Assembly: GCF_003946645.1 (NCBI RefSeq)
Contig: NZ_RHOU01000015.1
Coordinates: forward strand, 1 to 49,679
DNA: 49,679 nt
Source: Lapidilactobacillus wuchangensis
Lineage (GTDB): Bacteria; Bacillota; Bacilli; Lactobacillales; Lactobacillaceae
Direction of reading: 5' to 3'
Positions 1 to 8,456 of this stretch are shown piece by piece (positions within the stretch are counted from its first letter, which is position 1; the number at the start of each line of letters is the position of its first letter). A model generated the notes under the pieces. The model had not been told where the DNA came from, made no database searches, and was given only the letters and a program-made list of their open reading frames with translations. Made by a program: the position numbers and the translations under genes.

Positions 1-514
1 GGCGCAATTTGAGGGGCGTGGAACGCCATGAGCATTGATTTAAGCTTTTGTTACACAAAATCTTAAATACAAGCCTTATTCTAACCGCTAAAGCGGCAAG
101 AATAATTTCATGGCTGACGCCAATTGCGCCGCCACCACCAGATAAAACTAACAAAACTGATCACCACTATTTGGCCGAACCAGATTGTGGTGTTACAAAA
201 ACGGTATGACAATCTCTATTTGATGAATAGATAAGTCACACCGTTTTTTTGCTGTTTAACTATTAGTACTAATTGAAATGAGTTAGTGAATTCTACTGCC
301 ACTGTCTTAAGTGCAAATAGAAATAAAGTGCACCACATCAACTTCAGACGGAATGTAGGGATCTTGGCATCAGCCGCCAAATTATTGTTAGTGCTTTAGC
401 ACTTACAATAAGACCTGTATTGGAGACTTTGTGTAACAAAGGCTTCAATCAGTGTCGGCCGCGTTCCACGCCAAGCAGCCCGGAATGGAGTCAAAAGCTA
501 TTTTGTTCAGCACT
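1..514. repeat. Family 1 composite foldback repeat, copy 1 (left edge cut by window)
   Basis: End A (inverted arm, 1-139) opens inside its outer stem GGCGCAATT, which pairs with AATTGCGCC at 122-130. Its inner helix GCCATG/CATGGC is perfect. A CCAC...GTGG hairpin (163-191) and a terminator-like hairpin (200-250) form the centre. End B (forward arm, stem CTTGGC 363-368 with GCCAAG 470-475) closes the element. The 721 bases before the nox terminator hold only this repeat; short reading frames here are made of repeat sequence. Confidence 0.8.
200..250. terminator. Terminator-like hairpin in centre of family 1 copy 1
   Basis: AACGGTATGAC pairs with GTCACACCGTT across an inner CTCTATT/AATAG stem and is followed by seven T. 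It is preceded by an A-run, so it could act in both directions. The same hairpin recurs in other family 1 copies near 6457, 14599, 23350 and 26698. Confidence 0.6.
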
Positions 515-647
515 ATCATCAGAACTTAACAATTTGGTCTGTAATTGGTTCAAATCGATGCCGGCAGCGTTCCACAACCAGCAAGCCCGGAATGCAGTCA
601 GAACCAATTCTGTTTCAACTCCTTTATTGAATTTTGAACTTTAAGAC

Positions 648-697
648 TAAAAAAGAGTCGCACCACAGTTCAAAAAGCTGTGCGTGCGACTCTTGAT
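648..697 (-). terminator. Rho-independent terminator of nox
   Basis: On the minus strand AAGAGTCGCAC...GTGCGACTCTT forms a long stem followed by a T-run, about 25 bases after the nox stop codon. Confidence 0.8.
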
Positions 698-721
698 ATT
701 AACTTAGAAAAAATCAAAGAC

Positions 722-2059
722 TTATTTAGCTGCTTGAGCTACGGCAGCGCCAGCTAGCGCATTGACATAGTTGACTGGTTGGTCGTAGTTTGGTTGGAAG
801 AACATGTCGACCATTGATAAATCATCAATCGTCATTTTTGTTTGAATCGCTAAGGAAATCACGTTGGCTGATTGCGCGCAGTCATATGAACTGTAGAAAG
901 CGCCACCCTTAACTTCGCGAGTCTTAGGATCCCAAGTCAATTCCATTAGGATTGGTGTAGTTGTCAGCATGAATTCCGGACGATAATCTTGTTCCAAAGT
1001 CACGTGTTCAACTTCAACACCACGAGCAGCTGCACCTTCAACTGTTAAGCCGGAGGAAGCAATTGTCATGCCGTAAAGTTCAACGGCTGATGATGCTTGT
1101 GTACCAAGATATTTTTCAGTTGGTTTCGCAATGTTCTTACCCACTAAAATACCTTGACGAACGGCATTCGTTGCTAAAGGAATGTAGTCGTCTTTGCCAG
1201 TTGGGTTGTATTTAACAACTGATGAATCACCAGCAGCATAAATATCAGGATCACTAGTTTGCATGTATTCGTTGGTAATGATGGCACCATTGCCGATCAT
1301 GTCAACTTTATCCTTCATCAAACCAGTGTTAGGCCGGAAACCAGCGGCCATAATGGCGATGTCGGCAGTGTAGCTGTCTTTGTCAGTTGTCACGGTAATT
1401 TCGTTGTCACCGCTGAACTTAACAACTTTTTCGCCCATGGCTAATTTAACACCGTGATCAGTGTATTCTTTTTCAACTCGGTCAGTAATTGACTTGTCGA
1501 AGTTTTTAGCCAAAACACGTGGCAAAGCGTCGATTAAAGTGACTTTTTTGCCAATTAATGATAATTGTTCAGCTAATTCGGCACCAATGTAGCCCGCACC
1601 AATAATAATAGCAGAATTGATTTTTGCGGATTCTTCTTTGATTTGGTTAGCATGAGTCCAGTTCTTGCAAAGTTGAACTTTAGGATTGTCGATGCCTTCA
1701 ATTGGTGGAATCACTGGTGCTGAACCAGTAGTGACCACTAACTTATCATAACTTTCGGTGGATTCTTCCCCAGTTTTTAAATCCTTGACCCGAATAGTTT
1801 TAGCATTAGTGTCAACATCAAGTACGTCGTGTTCCATCTTCATTGTTGCGCCTAAGCTGGTTAAAGCTTCAGGACTTGAATAGAACATCTTCTTTGGATC
1901 TGAGACGTGACCGCCGACCCAAAGCGCAATCCCACAAGATAAGAAAGACAAATTATTATTCCGTTCGTAAACGGTCACTTGCCAATCTGGATGCTCGGTT
2001 AAGATTTGTTGTGTAGCAAAAGTGCCGGCATGAGTACAGCCAATAACGATAACTTTCAT
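722..2059 (-). CDS. nox: NADH oxidase, FAD-dependent pyridine nucleotide-disulfide family (probably water-forming)
   Basis: Cytosolic flavoprotein of 445 residues that would reoxidise NADH with oxygen. An N-terminal FAD-binding Rossmann fold (VIGCTHAG, residues 6-13) is followed by the single redox cysteine in SFLSCGIAL (Cys42), which marks the NADH oxidase/peroxidase group. A second dinucleotide fold (IIGAGYIGAELAEQ, from about 150) binds NADH, and YAAGDS is the second FAD motif. The N-terminus resembles lactobacillus water-forming Nox more than peroxidase Npr, but the two cannot be separated with certainty by eye. The start is supported by GGAGGGG upstream. The gene stands alone between its own promoter and terminator, and the cre box on its promoter suggests CcpA control. 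Confidence 0.88.
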   Translation of the reverse strand: MKVIVIGCTHAGTFATQQILTEHPDWQVTVYERNNNLSFLSCGIALWVGGHVSDPKKMFYSSPEALTSLGATMKMEHDVLDVDTNAKTIRVKDLKTGEESTESYDKLVVTTGSAPVIPPIEGIDNPKVQLCKNWTHANQIKEESAKINSAIIIGAGYIGAELAEQLSLIGKKVTLIDALPRVLAKNFDKSITDRVEKEYTDHGVKLAMGEKVVKFSGDNEITVTTDKDSYTADIAIMAAGFRPNTGLMKDKVDMIGNGAIITNEYMQTSDPDIYAAGDSSVVKYNPTGKDDYIPLATNAVRQGILVGKNIAKPTEKYLGTQASSAVELYGMTIASSGLTVEGAAARGVEVEHVTLEQDYRPEFMLTTTPILMELTWDPKTREVKGGAFYSSYDCAQSANVISLAIQTKMTIDDLSMVDMFFQPNYDQPVNYVNALAGAAVAQAAK

Positions 2060-2111
2060 GAGGACCCCTCCGATTTTTGTTTTCCAATAATTTTAAATTG
2101 AATACAACCTA

Positions 2112-2139
2112 ATTGTAGCGAATTATCCTTTAATGTCAA
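2112..2139 (-). promoter_or_regulatory. Promoter of nox
   Basis: Minus-strand -35 TTGACA (2134-2139) and -10 TACAAT (2112-2117) with a 16-base spacer, about 55 bases before the nox start codon. Confidence 0.75.
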
Positions 2140-2147
2140 CGCTTACA
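2134..2147 (-). promoter_or_regulatory. cre box (CcpA operator) overlapping the nox -35
   Basis: The minus strand reads TGTAAGCGTTGACA, a full match to the consensus TGWAANCGNTNWCA, and its last six bases are the -35 hexamer of nox. By established CcpA biology, binding here would block RNA polymerase on preferred sugars. Confidence 0.75.
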
Positions 2148-2284
2148 ACTTGTCTAGTGCGACTGCACAAGAGGAAAGTGAAGCGACTCTAAACGAAATT
2201 ATTGAGCTTGTGAAAAAATCGACGACGACATTTTAGCAATCAATTTTACAACTCTTTTCAAAAATAGGCGCACTGATGATGTTG

Positions 2285-2740
2285 ATTAGACAGAACTGGT
2301 TTTGACTCCATTGCGGGCTTGCTGGTTGTGGAACGCTGCCGGCATCGATTGATGCCAATTACGAACCAAATTGTTATCAATCCGAGCCTTTGTCTAACCG
2401 CTAAAGCGGCAAGACAAATTTGGCTGCTTCTCGCAAGCTCCTACGCAAATAAAACCCAATTGGCTGACAACCACGCCCTCCATTCCGTTTGGAGTTGTTT
2501 TAGAGGTTAAGTCAATTGCAGTGGGACTAGCCATCTTGGTTTGAATTGCAGTATAAAGTAAATAGCTTACTGAAAAGGCTCGCTTGACAGTTCTTGATTT
2601 CAGCCAGAGGACTTGTCAAGCGGTGGCATTCTAGTTGATTAGGTAATCTAGGCAGGAACAGAGCAATTAGCGTCAATGGTGAAATTGAGACCGTGACATA
2701 AGGCAAATTTTTTTGGGAGCACAATTCCTGCCTTAAAAAC
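2285..2740. repeat. Family 1 composite repeat, copy 2 (inverted, end A internally deleted)
   Basis: End B is inverted, with stem TGGTTGT (2323-2329) pairing with ACAACCA (2467-2473). Its hairpin side carries about 40 extra bases not seen in other arms. The centre keeps a GCTTGACA/TGTCAAGC hairpin (2582-2621) without a T-run. End A keeps its outer stem (GGCAGGAA...TTCCTGCC, 2651-2732) but has lost the inner core. It lies in the divergent region between nox and the mgtC-like gene. Confidence 0.7.
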
Positions 2741-2743
2741 TAG

Positions 2744-2945
2744 CAAAGATAAAGTTCGCAAGCTTAACTTCAGACGGTGTGGAGGGATCTTGGCGTCAGC
2801 CGCCAAATTATCCTTGGCGCTTTAGCGCTTAGGATAAGACTTGTATCTGAGACAATTTGTTTTGTAATTGGCTCAGATCAACGTCGGCAGCGTTCCACGC
2901 CAAGCAGCCCGGAACAGAGTCAGACGCCATTCTGTTTTGACCACG
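2744..2945 (+). repeat. Solitary family 1 end-B arm
   Basis: A complete forward arm: outer stem CTTGGCGT (2789-2796) with ACGCCAAG (2897-2904), hairpin TTATCCT/AGGATAA, then hairpin ATCTGAG/CTCAGAT. No partner end A of its own is seen, so it may have come from recombination between copies. Confidence 0.75.
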
Positions 2946-3093
2946 CATACTTGACGTATTATTTTTACAGAGCAGATGACTGAAGTCGACCTCAAAATTT
3001 TCTGAAAAATGTTAAGATAGAAATGAATAAGTACTCGAGTAAAGTGTTCCAGAATTGATCAAAAAGAATCTAGATTATTGAGGCGATTTTTTA

Positions 3094-3798
3094 ATGACAT
3101 TAAATGTAACTATTTCCGAAATTATTATTCGTTTATTCTCAGCGGTTTTAATCGCGGGGCTGATTGGCTATGATCGTGAACAGAAAAACCATCCTGCGGG
3201 GATTCGTACCCATATTTTAGTGTGTGTGGGTGCCTGCGTCATTGCCATGATTCAGCAGCAGATTGGTTTTCAGGCGATTGATTTCGCTAAAGCTTTTCCG
3301 AAATATTCCGGCGTGGTTCGCGCCGATGAAGCACGGTTGATTGCCCAAGTGGTGAGTGGGATTGGTTTCTTAGGTGCTGGGACGATTGTTGTCACCCGCC
3401 ATTCAGTAACTGGTTTGACCACAGCGGCATCCTTGTGGGCAACGGCTGGCTTAGGCTTGGCAGTAGGGATGGGCTATTATCCGATTGCCTTCATTAGCGC
3501 GGTTGTTGTTTTATTGGTGCTGGCTTTATTGAAGAAAGTCATCAAAGTCCAACATTATCAACGAGTTGAAGTGAAATACACTCACAAGGCCGAAACGAAA
3601 GCCATTATCAAAAAATATTTTGCCGAACATCAAATTCAGGTGCGGCGCTTTAGCTTCAAGGCGTCGGAAGTGAATCATCAGAAAGTTTACACCAATGTTT
3701 ATTTCATCGAAATTCCTCGGAAAATGGATTACGTTCAAATTGTCGATGATCTTTCTGATGGCGAACATATTCAACAAGTTCGGTTAATTAATTTGTAA
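3094..3798 (+). CDS. MgtC/SapB family membrane protein
   Basis: A 234-residue integral membrane protein of the MgtC family. The N-terminal two thirds is a run of hydrophobic helices containing the family signatures GYDREQKNHPAGIRTH (about residues 25-40) and IGFLGAGTI (about 90-98) with GLTTAASLW after them. The C-terminal 75 residues are soluble and charged, as in members with a cytosolic ACT-like domain. MgtC proteins are linked to magnesium homeostasis and membrane ATPase modulation; the substrate here is unknown. The ribosome site is weak (GAGGCG). A possible extended -10, TGTTAAGAT, lies at 3010-3018. It heads a tight run with the next three genes. Confidence 0.82.
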   Translation: MTLNVTISEIIIRLFSAVLIAGLIGYDREQKNHPAGIRTHILVCVGACVIAMIQQQIGFQAIDFAKAFPKYSGVVRADEARLIAQVVSGIGFLGAGTIVVTRHSVTGLTTAASLWATAGLGLAVGMGYYPIAFISAVVVLLVLALLKKVIKVQHYQRVEVKYTHKAETKAIIKKYFAEHQIQVRRFSFKASEVNHQKVYTNVYFIEIPRKMDYVQIVDDLSDGEHIQQVRLINL

Positions 3799-3829
3799 AT
3801 TAGTGTCGTTGGTAAAAGAGGTGAGAACT

Positions 3830-4357
3830 TTGGCGAAACAGCATGAAACTGGGGTTGAAGAATACGACCGACTATTTGGTCAGGAAACTCACGATAATCG
3901 AATCTTATTTGAACTATCGATTGTAGCGGTTTTTCAAGCGGGCTTAGGCTGGAAAACAGCGGCCAGTAAAATTCCGGTTTTTCGGCAAGTCTTTGCTGAC
4001 TTTGATTATCAGCAAGTCGCCGGGTTTGACGAGCCGGAATTTGAGGCTTTGCTGCAGAATCCCCAGATGATTCGTAATCCGCGTAAAATTCAGGCGATTA
4101 TTATGAATGCCCGGGCGATTTATCGATTGCAGCCAGAGTTTAAAGATTTTGCTGATTATCTCTGGCATTTCTCAGAGCAACAAACTTGGATGATGGCGGT
4201 ACCAGCAGGGGCGCCATTAAATCAGCAGTCGAGTTTTGGCACGGTGGTCGCTAAAGATATGAAAAAACGTGGCTTCAAATTTCTCGGTCCAACGACGGTC
4301 CAACTATTATTATTAGCCAGTGGCATTATTCAACGTCAAGAAACTGATGAGGCGTGA
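3830..4357 (+). CDS. Divergent Tag-type (3-methyladenine glycosylase I family) protein
   Basis: Resembles DNA-3-methyladenine glycosylase I over its whole length: ILFEL...QAGLGWKTAASK near the N-terminus, NPRKIQAIIMNARA in the middle and KKRGFKFLGPTT near the end. Key features of the E. coli enzyme are missing. There is no cysteine, so the Cys/His zinc site is absent, and the residue aligned with base-recognising Glu38 (LEGQQAG) is alanine (VAVFQAG). Catalysis on methyladenine is therefore doubtful. I chose TTG at 3830 because AGAGGTGAG sits just ahead; a GTG at 3803 is in frame but lacks such a site. It follows the mgtC-like gene closely. Confidence 0.7.
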   Translation: MAKQHETGVEEYDRLFGQETHDNRILFELSIVAVFQAGLGWKTAASKIPVFRQVFADFDYQQVAGFDEPEFEALLQNPQMIRNPRKIQAIIMNARAIYRLQPEFKDFADYLWHFSEQQTWMMAVPAGAPLNQQSSFGTVVAKDMKKRGFKFLGPTTVQLLLLASGIIQRQETDEA

Positions 4358-4376
4358 TTTAGAAGGAGTAAACTTG

Positions 4377-5081
4377 ATGCAAACTTTAATTCTTGTAGCG
4401 CATCCCGAAATTGATAATTCACCAACCCAACAATTTTTACAGGCCAGTTTGCCGCAGTCGGCTGTTAATGATGACCAGCTCATTTGGCATGATTTAACCG
4501 CGGCTTTCGCGAAAAATGGTTGGTCGCGCGAAACCGAGTTAACGCTGTTGGAACAAGCTGATCGGATTATTTGGCAATTTCCATTGTACTGGTATAGTGC
4601 GCCCGCAATTCTCAAACAATGGCAAGAGGCGATTTTTACTGGTGAAGTTAGTCAGTATGAATTTCTTGCCGGCAAGGAATTAGGTTTGGTGGTTAGTTTG
4701 GGCGAGAAGTTAGCGAGCTATCAAGCTGGCGCCCGCGAGCAATTTACTTTAAGTGAAATTTTGCGGCCTTATCAGGCTTTTGCCCAGAAGTTAGGCTGGC
4801 GTTATTTGGCTCCCTTAATGATTGAACAATTTAGTTATTTAACAGACAGCGCCAAGCAGAAATTGTTAGTTGACTATCAGCAATATTTGACTTTAAAACA
4901 ACCGGCAAGCTTTGCACAACGAGGTCAATGGCTGTTGGCGCAGTTGCAACAAATAGCAAGTGTTGATTCGACAACAAAGTCAACGTTGGCGTTGGCTCAA
5001 GAACAATTGGCAGATCAATTGGCTGACTATCAGGATTTACAAACACAATTGCAGGAAATTCGCCGAGGGGAGCATGACTAA
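4377..5081 (+). CDS. Flavodoxin-fold NAD(P)H oxidoreductase (quinone reductase/KefF-like)
   Basis: A 234-residue cytosolic protein with the start LILVAHPEIDNSPTQQFL and the motif IWQFPLYWYSAPAILKQW (about residues 67-84), typical of FMN-dependent NAD(P)H:quinone reductases of the YwrO/KefF/MdaB group. Such enzymes do two-electron reduction of quinones or other electrophiles. The last 45 residues are glutamine-rich and probably helical. The ATG follows AGAAGGAG. Its stop overlaps the start of the next small gene (TAATG), so the two are probably translationally coupled. Confidence 0.78.
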   Translation: MQTLILVAHPEIDNSPTQQFLQASLPQSAVNDDQLIWHDLTAAFAKNGWSRETELTLLEQADRIIWQFPLYWYSAPAILKQWQEAIFTGEVSQYEFLAGKELGLVVSLGEKLASYQAGAREQFTLSEILRPYQAFAQKLGWRYLAPLMIEQFSYLTDSAKQKLLVDYQQYLTLKQPASFAQRGQWLLAQLQQIASVDSTTKSTLALAQEQLADQLADYQDLQTQLQEIRRGEHD

Positions 5082-5257
5082 TGGCCACTGAAGATTGGTT
5101 AACGACGACTTTAACTGAATTGGCGCAGCAAAATTCTGCCTATCAATCGCGAGCGCTTTTACAACAGACAGCGGTCTATGCGGCCGAATTGGCGCGGCGA
5201 ATCGAACAAAGTGAAGGCGAATTAGATGGTCGGATTTGGAATCATGAACAATGGTAA
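5081..5257 (+). CDS. Small hypothetical protein (58 aa)
   Basis: A 58-codon frame from ATG at 5081 (MATEDWLTTT...) to a TAA at 5255-5257. It has a good ribosome site (GAGGGGAG) inside the end of the oxidoreductase gene and a one-base overlap with its stop. The peptide is predicted helical and polar, with no membrane segment or known motif. Tight coupling suggests a role tied to the oxidoreductase, but I recognise no family. Confidence 0.6.
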   Translation: MATEDWLTTTLTELAQQNSAYQSRALLQQTAVYAAELARRIEQSEGELDGRIWNHEQW

Positions 5258-5274
5258 TTTTTTAAATTTTTAGC

Positions 5275-5305
5275 TTGACCCTGACGTTAGGTCAGCCTTT
5301 ATGCT
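5275..5305 (+). promoter_or_regulatory. MerR-type promoter/operator
   Basis: -35 TTGACC (5275-5280) and -10 TATGCT (5300-5305) are 19 bases apart, the over-long spacing typical of MerR-activated promoters. An inverted repeat TGACC...GGTCA spans the -35 and spacer. It lies 53 bases before the merR-type gene, so autoregulation is likely. Confidence 0.72.
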
Positions 5306-5358
5306 AGTCATTGTTAGGGAATGATGCCTGACAATATTGTAATCAGGAGGTCAACAGG

Positions 5359-6126
5359 ATGGCTTATCAGACCAGTGAATTGGCGAAATTGGCTGGGGTT
5401 AGTCAGCGGACCATTCGCTATTATGAGCAACAAGGTCTGCTACAGGCTCGCCGTGATCCACAAAATAATTATCGTTGGTTTGACCAGCAGCAAGTGGATC
5501 GGCTGCAGCAAATTTTGTTTTACCGCGAGTTGGCGTTTCCACTGGCGACGATTAAGCAAATTATGTTGGCGCCTGATTTTGATATTGGCACCTCCCTACG
5601 GCAACAGGAACAAAAACTGCGCCAACAACGAGCTCGGTTGGATCAGTTATTAGTTCTGTTGAAACAGACGCAACAAGCACAGGAGGGAAAAATAACCATG
5701 TCAGATCAAGCAAAATTTACGGCCTTTAAGCAGCAACAGGTGGCCCAGAATGATCAACTATACGGTGAGGAGTTAGCTGCGAAGTATTCAGATGCGCAGT
5801 TACAAGCTGCGAAAAATCATTGGATCGGTCTTAGTCAGGATCAGGTGCAGCAAATGCAAACATTGGAAACAGATTTAGTCCACCAATTACAAAAATTGTT
5901 GGTGACCACTGATTTAGAATCGGTCACGGCTAAACAAGCTTTCGCGGATCATCAGCAGTGGCTCCAACTAGCCTGGGGGCCGAGCACCACTTATTCAGCG
6001 GCTGCTCATCGGGGTTTAGCAGCAATGTATCAAGTTGATCCGCGCTTTCAGACGCATTACGACCAATTAGCTGGTGCTGGCGCCACTGCGATTTTATGTC
6101 AGGTGATTGAGAAGTACGCCCGTTAG
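5359..6126 (+). CDS. MerR family regulator with TipAS-like effector domain
   Basis: A 255-residue regulator. Residues 1-70 are a MerR winged helix: TSELAKLAGVSQRTIRYYEQQGLL, then NNYRWFDQQQVDRLQQILFYRELAFPL. A coiled-coil dimerisation helix (about 75-115) follows. The C-terminal 130 residues (KNHWIGLSQDQVQQM..., HRGLAAMYQVDPRF) look like the all-helical TipAS ligand-binding domain, which in relatives binds antibiotics or other amphipathic compounds. AGGAGG lies 8 bases before ATG. It probably controls its own promoter; other targets are unknown, though the adjacent oxidoreductase is a candidate. Confidence 0.85.
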   Translation: MAYQTSELAKLAGVSQRTIRYYEQQGLLQARRDPQNNYRWFDQQQVDRLQQILFYRELAFPLATIKQIMLAPDFDIGTSLRQQEQKLRQQRARLDQLLVLLKQTQQAQEGKITMSDQAKFTAFKQQQVAQNDQLYGEELAAKYSDAQLQAAKNHWIGLSQDQVQQMQTLETDLVHQLQKLLVTTDLESVTAKQAFADHQQWLQLAWGPSTTYSAAAHRGLAAMYQVDPRFQTHYDQLAGAGATAILCQVIEKYAR

Positions 6127-6184
6127 TTTCGATTGGCACTAATTGCTGTCAGTTCAAAACCATTAACATCTGGTGTAGGTGTTG

Positions 6185-6735
6185 AAACGGGACTGGTTCT
6201 GACTCCATTCCGGGCTTGCTGGTTGTGGAACGCGGCCGGCATCGATTTGAAACAATTGAAGACCACAATTGTTTCAAATACGAGCCTTTGTCTAACCGCT
6301 GAAACGGCAAGACAAATTTGGCGGCTGACAACCATGCCCTCCATTCCGTCTGGAGTTGAGTCTGCGCATTTCATTTTTATTAGCGTTTAAGGCAGTGTTA
6401 GCGGAATTCAGAAACTCAATTCAATCGGTAGTAATAGTTGAACAGCAGCAAAAAGAATGGTGTGACAACTCTCTTCTTAGTAGAGATTGTCACACCATTT
6501 TTTGTATCACCACAATCTGGTTCGGCCAAATAGTGGTGCTCCATTCTGCAAATTTAATCCAGGCAGGGGCCCAGCGATTGGCGTCAATGGTGAAATTATT
6601 CTTGCCGCTTTAGCGGTTAGAATAAGGCTTGTATTTGAGATTGTTGCGTTAGCAATAAGCTCAAATCAACGCCCACCATGTTCCACGCCCGAAAAATCGC
6701 TGAGCCCCTGCCGCCCTCAATTAAGGAATGACTAG
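6185..6735. repeat. Family 1 composite repeat, copy 3 (end B first)
   Basis: End B is inverted: TGGTTGT (6220-6226) with ACAACCA (6328-6334). The centre has a terminator-like hairpin (6457-6504) and an inverted CCAC/GTGG hairpin (6509-6538). End A is forward: outer stem GGCAGGGGCCCAGCGATT starting at 6562 pairs with ATCGCTGAGCCCCTGCC ending at 6712. Its inner helix is ATGGTG/CACCAT. Apart from this and the next fragment, the gene-free stretch 6127-6916 shows nothing else. Confidence 0.82.
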
Positions 6736-6741
6736 GAATTT

Positions 6742-6816
6742 AACAATGCCCATGGCGTTCCACGCCCGAAAAATTGCGCCGCCACCACCTCGCCCAATTG
6801 GGGAAGACTTGCTGCT
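6742..6816. repeat. Fragment of a second type of family 1 end A
   Basis: The 3' half of an end-A arm with the other outer stem (AATTGCGCCGCCACCACC) and the flank CCAATTGGGGAAGACTT, as seen complete at 46292-46462. The 5' half is absent, so this is a remnant beside copy 3. Confidence 0.65.
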
Positions 6817-6916
6817 CTGATGTTTTTCAATTTTTCTCGGTCTTTCGATGGTGGTATTGTCTGATGGCTATGATAAAATTAACTAGTACATACAAGTTTA
6901 ATGGGGGTAGTTGGGT

Positions 6917-7240
6917 TTGCTAGAGACATATCATGGCCGGACATCATTCTTTGATGGTGGCTTATTACAATTAATTGGTTGGTCGATTCTTGGCGGGTTA
7001 GTCACGTTCTGCACTTTGGGGATTTGTTATCCTTGGGCGTTAACAATGATTTATGGTTGGAAAATCAATCATACTGTGATCGAAGGCCATCGCTTACAGT
7101 TTTCTGGCAGTGCTGTTGGTTTATTCGGCCAATGGATCAAGTGGTTATTGCTGTCAATTATTACGTTGGGAATCTATAGCTTTTGGGTGCGTATTAAGTT
7201 AATGGATTGGAAAGCCAGCCATACCAGTTTTCGTAATTAG
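6917..7240 (+). CDS. Small membrane protein, DUF898/YjgN-like
   Basis: A 107-residue protein with two hydrophobic segments (about 17-42 and 75-92). The repeated pattern TLGICYPWALTMIYGWKINHT and TLGIYSFWVRIKLMDWKASHT is typical of DUF898 (YjgN) membrane proteins, here with only the two-motif core. Function unknown. No ATG fits; TTG at 6917 has GGGGG about 9 bases upstream, and a TTG at 6911 is the alternative. It ends 15 bases before the YdcF-like gene and probably shares its transcript. Confidence 0.65.
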   Translation: MLETYHGRTSFFDGGLLQLIGWSILGGLVTFCTLGICYPWALTMIYGWKINHTVIEGHRLQFSGSAVGLFGQWIKWLLLSIITLGIYSFWVRIKLMDWKASHTSFRN

Positions 7241-7255
7241 TGGAGGAGTTATTTA

Positions 7256-8407
7256 ATGGTCAATTCAGAATTAATTACCCATGATTCACAGCTTGTTTTA
7301 CGACAAGTTTCGATTTATTGGGGTCTGGCAACAATTTTACTATTGGCATTGTTTCTATTTTTTTGGCTAAAAGAACCGCGACGCTTAGTCAACGGCATTT
7401 TATTTACAATTTTCTTTGTGGCTTTTTTAGGAGAACTGGCAGTACTTATTTTCAGTACTGGGAACACACTGTTCATTGTCGTTATGGGGGCAATCTTTGT
7501 CTTACTAGTTTTGGCCTTGGCCGCAGTATCATTATTTGCTTGGGCGCTGTTGCTATGGAATGCCTGGGTGGTTTGGCGGCGTGAAAGTCATACCTTAGCC
7601 AATATGTTGACATTATTGTTAGGCTTGTTCCTGATTGCGCTCTGGCTGGTCAACTTGTTTATGGCTAGCCACAGTAAATTCCTGCCTGATTGGGTCAACG
7701 CCTTGCTGTCCGGCTTACCAATGATTGGGATTTATTTTGGGCTCTGCTCGTTTAACTTTTTAGTCAATTTGATTTTGTACCAATTCGTGCCTAAACGTTA
7801 TCGGGCCAATTACTTGATTGTTTTAGGCGCCGGCCTGATTAACGGTGACCAGGTTTCACGGTTACTCGGTGCCCGCATCGATCGGGCGATTCGTTTTGCG
7901 AATAAACAAGTGGCTAAAGGTCGGCCAGCACCGAAAATTATTTTCTCTGGGGGACAAGGACCAGATGAGAAATTATCTGAGGCCCGGGCGATGGCTGATT
8001 ATGCGATTACCCACGGTTGGGATCCGGCCTTAGTTGTTCTGGAGGATAAGTCACGTAACACTTTAGAAAATATGAAGTTTTCCAAGGCGATTATTGATGC
8101 CGATCAAAGCGTGACGAAGCCTAATGTGCGGTTCTTCAGTAATAATTATCATACGTTCCGTGCTGGGATTTACGCGCGCATGGCCGGTTTGTCTGCTAAC
8201 GGTGTTGGTGCCGCCACGCGGATGTATTTCTTACCTAACGCGATTATTCGTGAATTCGTGGCCATTTTTTTGATGAATAAGAAGCGGCATCTCATTTGGA
8301 TTTTAATTATTTTCTTCTTCTGCTCAGTGCTGTTGGCTGGTTTCAGTGTATACAGCAACGGTTGGGGCGTGGCTAGCACGATTCCTTTACCAAAAATCAA
8401 TTTTTAA
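7256..8407 (+). CDS. YdcF/ElyC (DUF218) family membrane protein
   Basis: A 383-residue protein. The N-terminal 180 residues form about five or six membrane helices. A DUF218 domain follows (about 185-330), with YLIVLGAGL, KIIFSGGQG, SEARAMADYA and LEDKSRNTLENMKFSK, and a last membrane helix (about 340-365) closes the protein. DUF218 proteins such as SanA, YdcF and ElyC are tied to envelope integrity; the reaction is not established. GGAGGAG lies ahead of ATG. It ends at a strong terminator. Confidence 0.85.
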   Translation: MVNSELITHDSQLVLRQVSIYWGLATILLLALFLFFWLKEPRRLVNGILFTIFFVAFLGELAVLIFSTGNTLFIVVMGAIFVLLVLALAAVSLFAWALLLWNAWVVWRRESHTLANMLTLLLGLFLIALWLVNLFMASHSKFLPDWVNALLSGLPMIGIYFGLCSFNFLVNLILYQFVPKRYRANYLIVLGAGLINGDQVSRLLGARIDRAIRFANKQVAKGRPAPKIIFSGGQGPDEKLSEARAMADYAITHGWDPALVVLEDKSRNTLENMKFSKAIIDADQSVTKPNVRFFSNNYHTFRAGIYARMAGLSANGVGAATRMYFLPNAIIREFVAIFLMNKKRHLIWILIIFFFCSVLLAGFSVYSNGWGVASTIPLPKINF

Positions 8408-8411
8408 GTTT

Positions 8412-8456
8412 AAGACCAGTTATCATGCTTCGCTACATGATAACTGGTCTTTTTTT
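8412..8456 (+). terminator. Rho-independent terminator after the YdcF-like gene
   Basis: AGACCAGTTATCATG pairs perfectly with CATGATAACTGGTCT, followed by seven T. Confidence 0.9.

Noticed and set aside
420-644. Short reading frame encoding a Pro/Ser-rich peptide (and similar ones at 2777, 6133, 14678, 31081, 49445)
   Set aside because: These frames are translations of family 1 arms and give similar peptides only because the DNA repeats. They lack ribosome sites and shift frame between copies.
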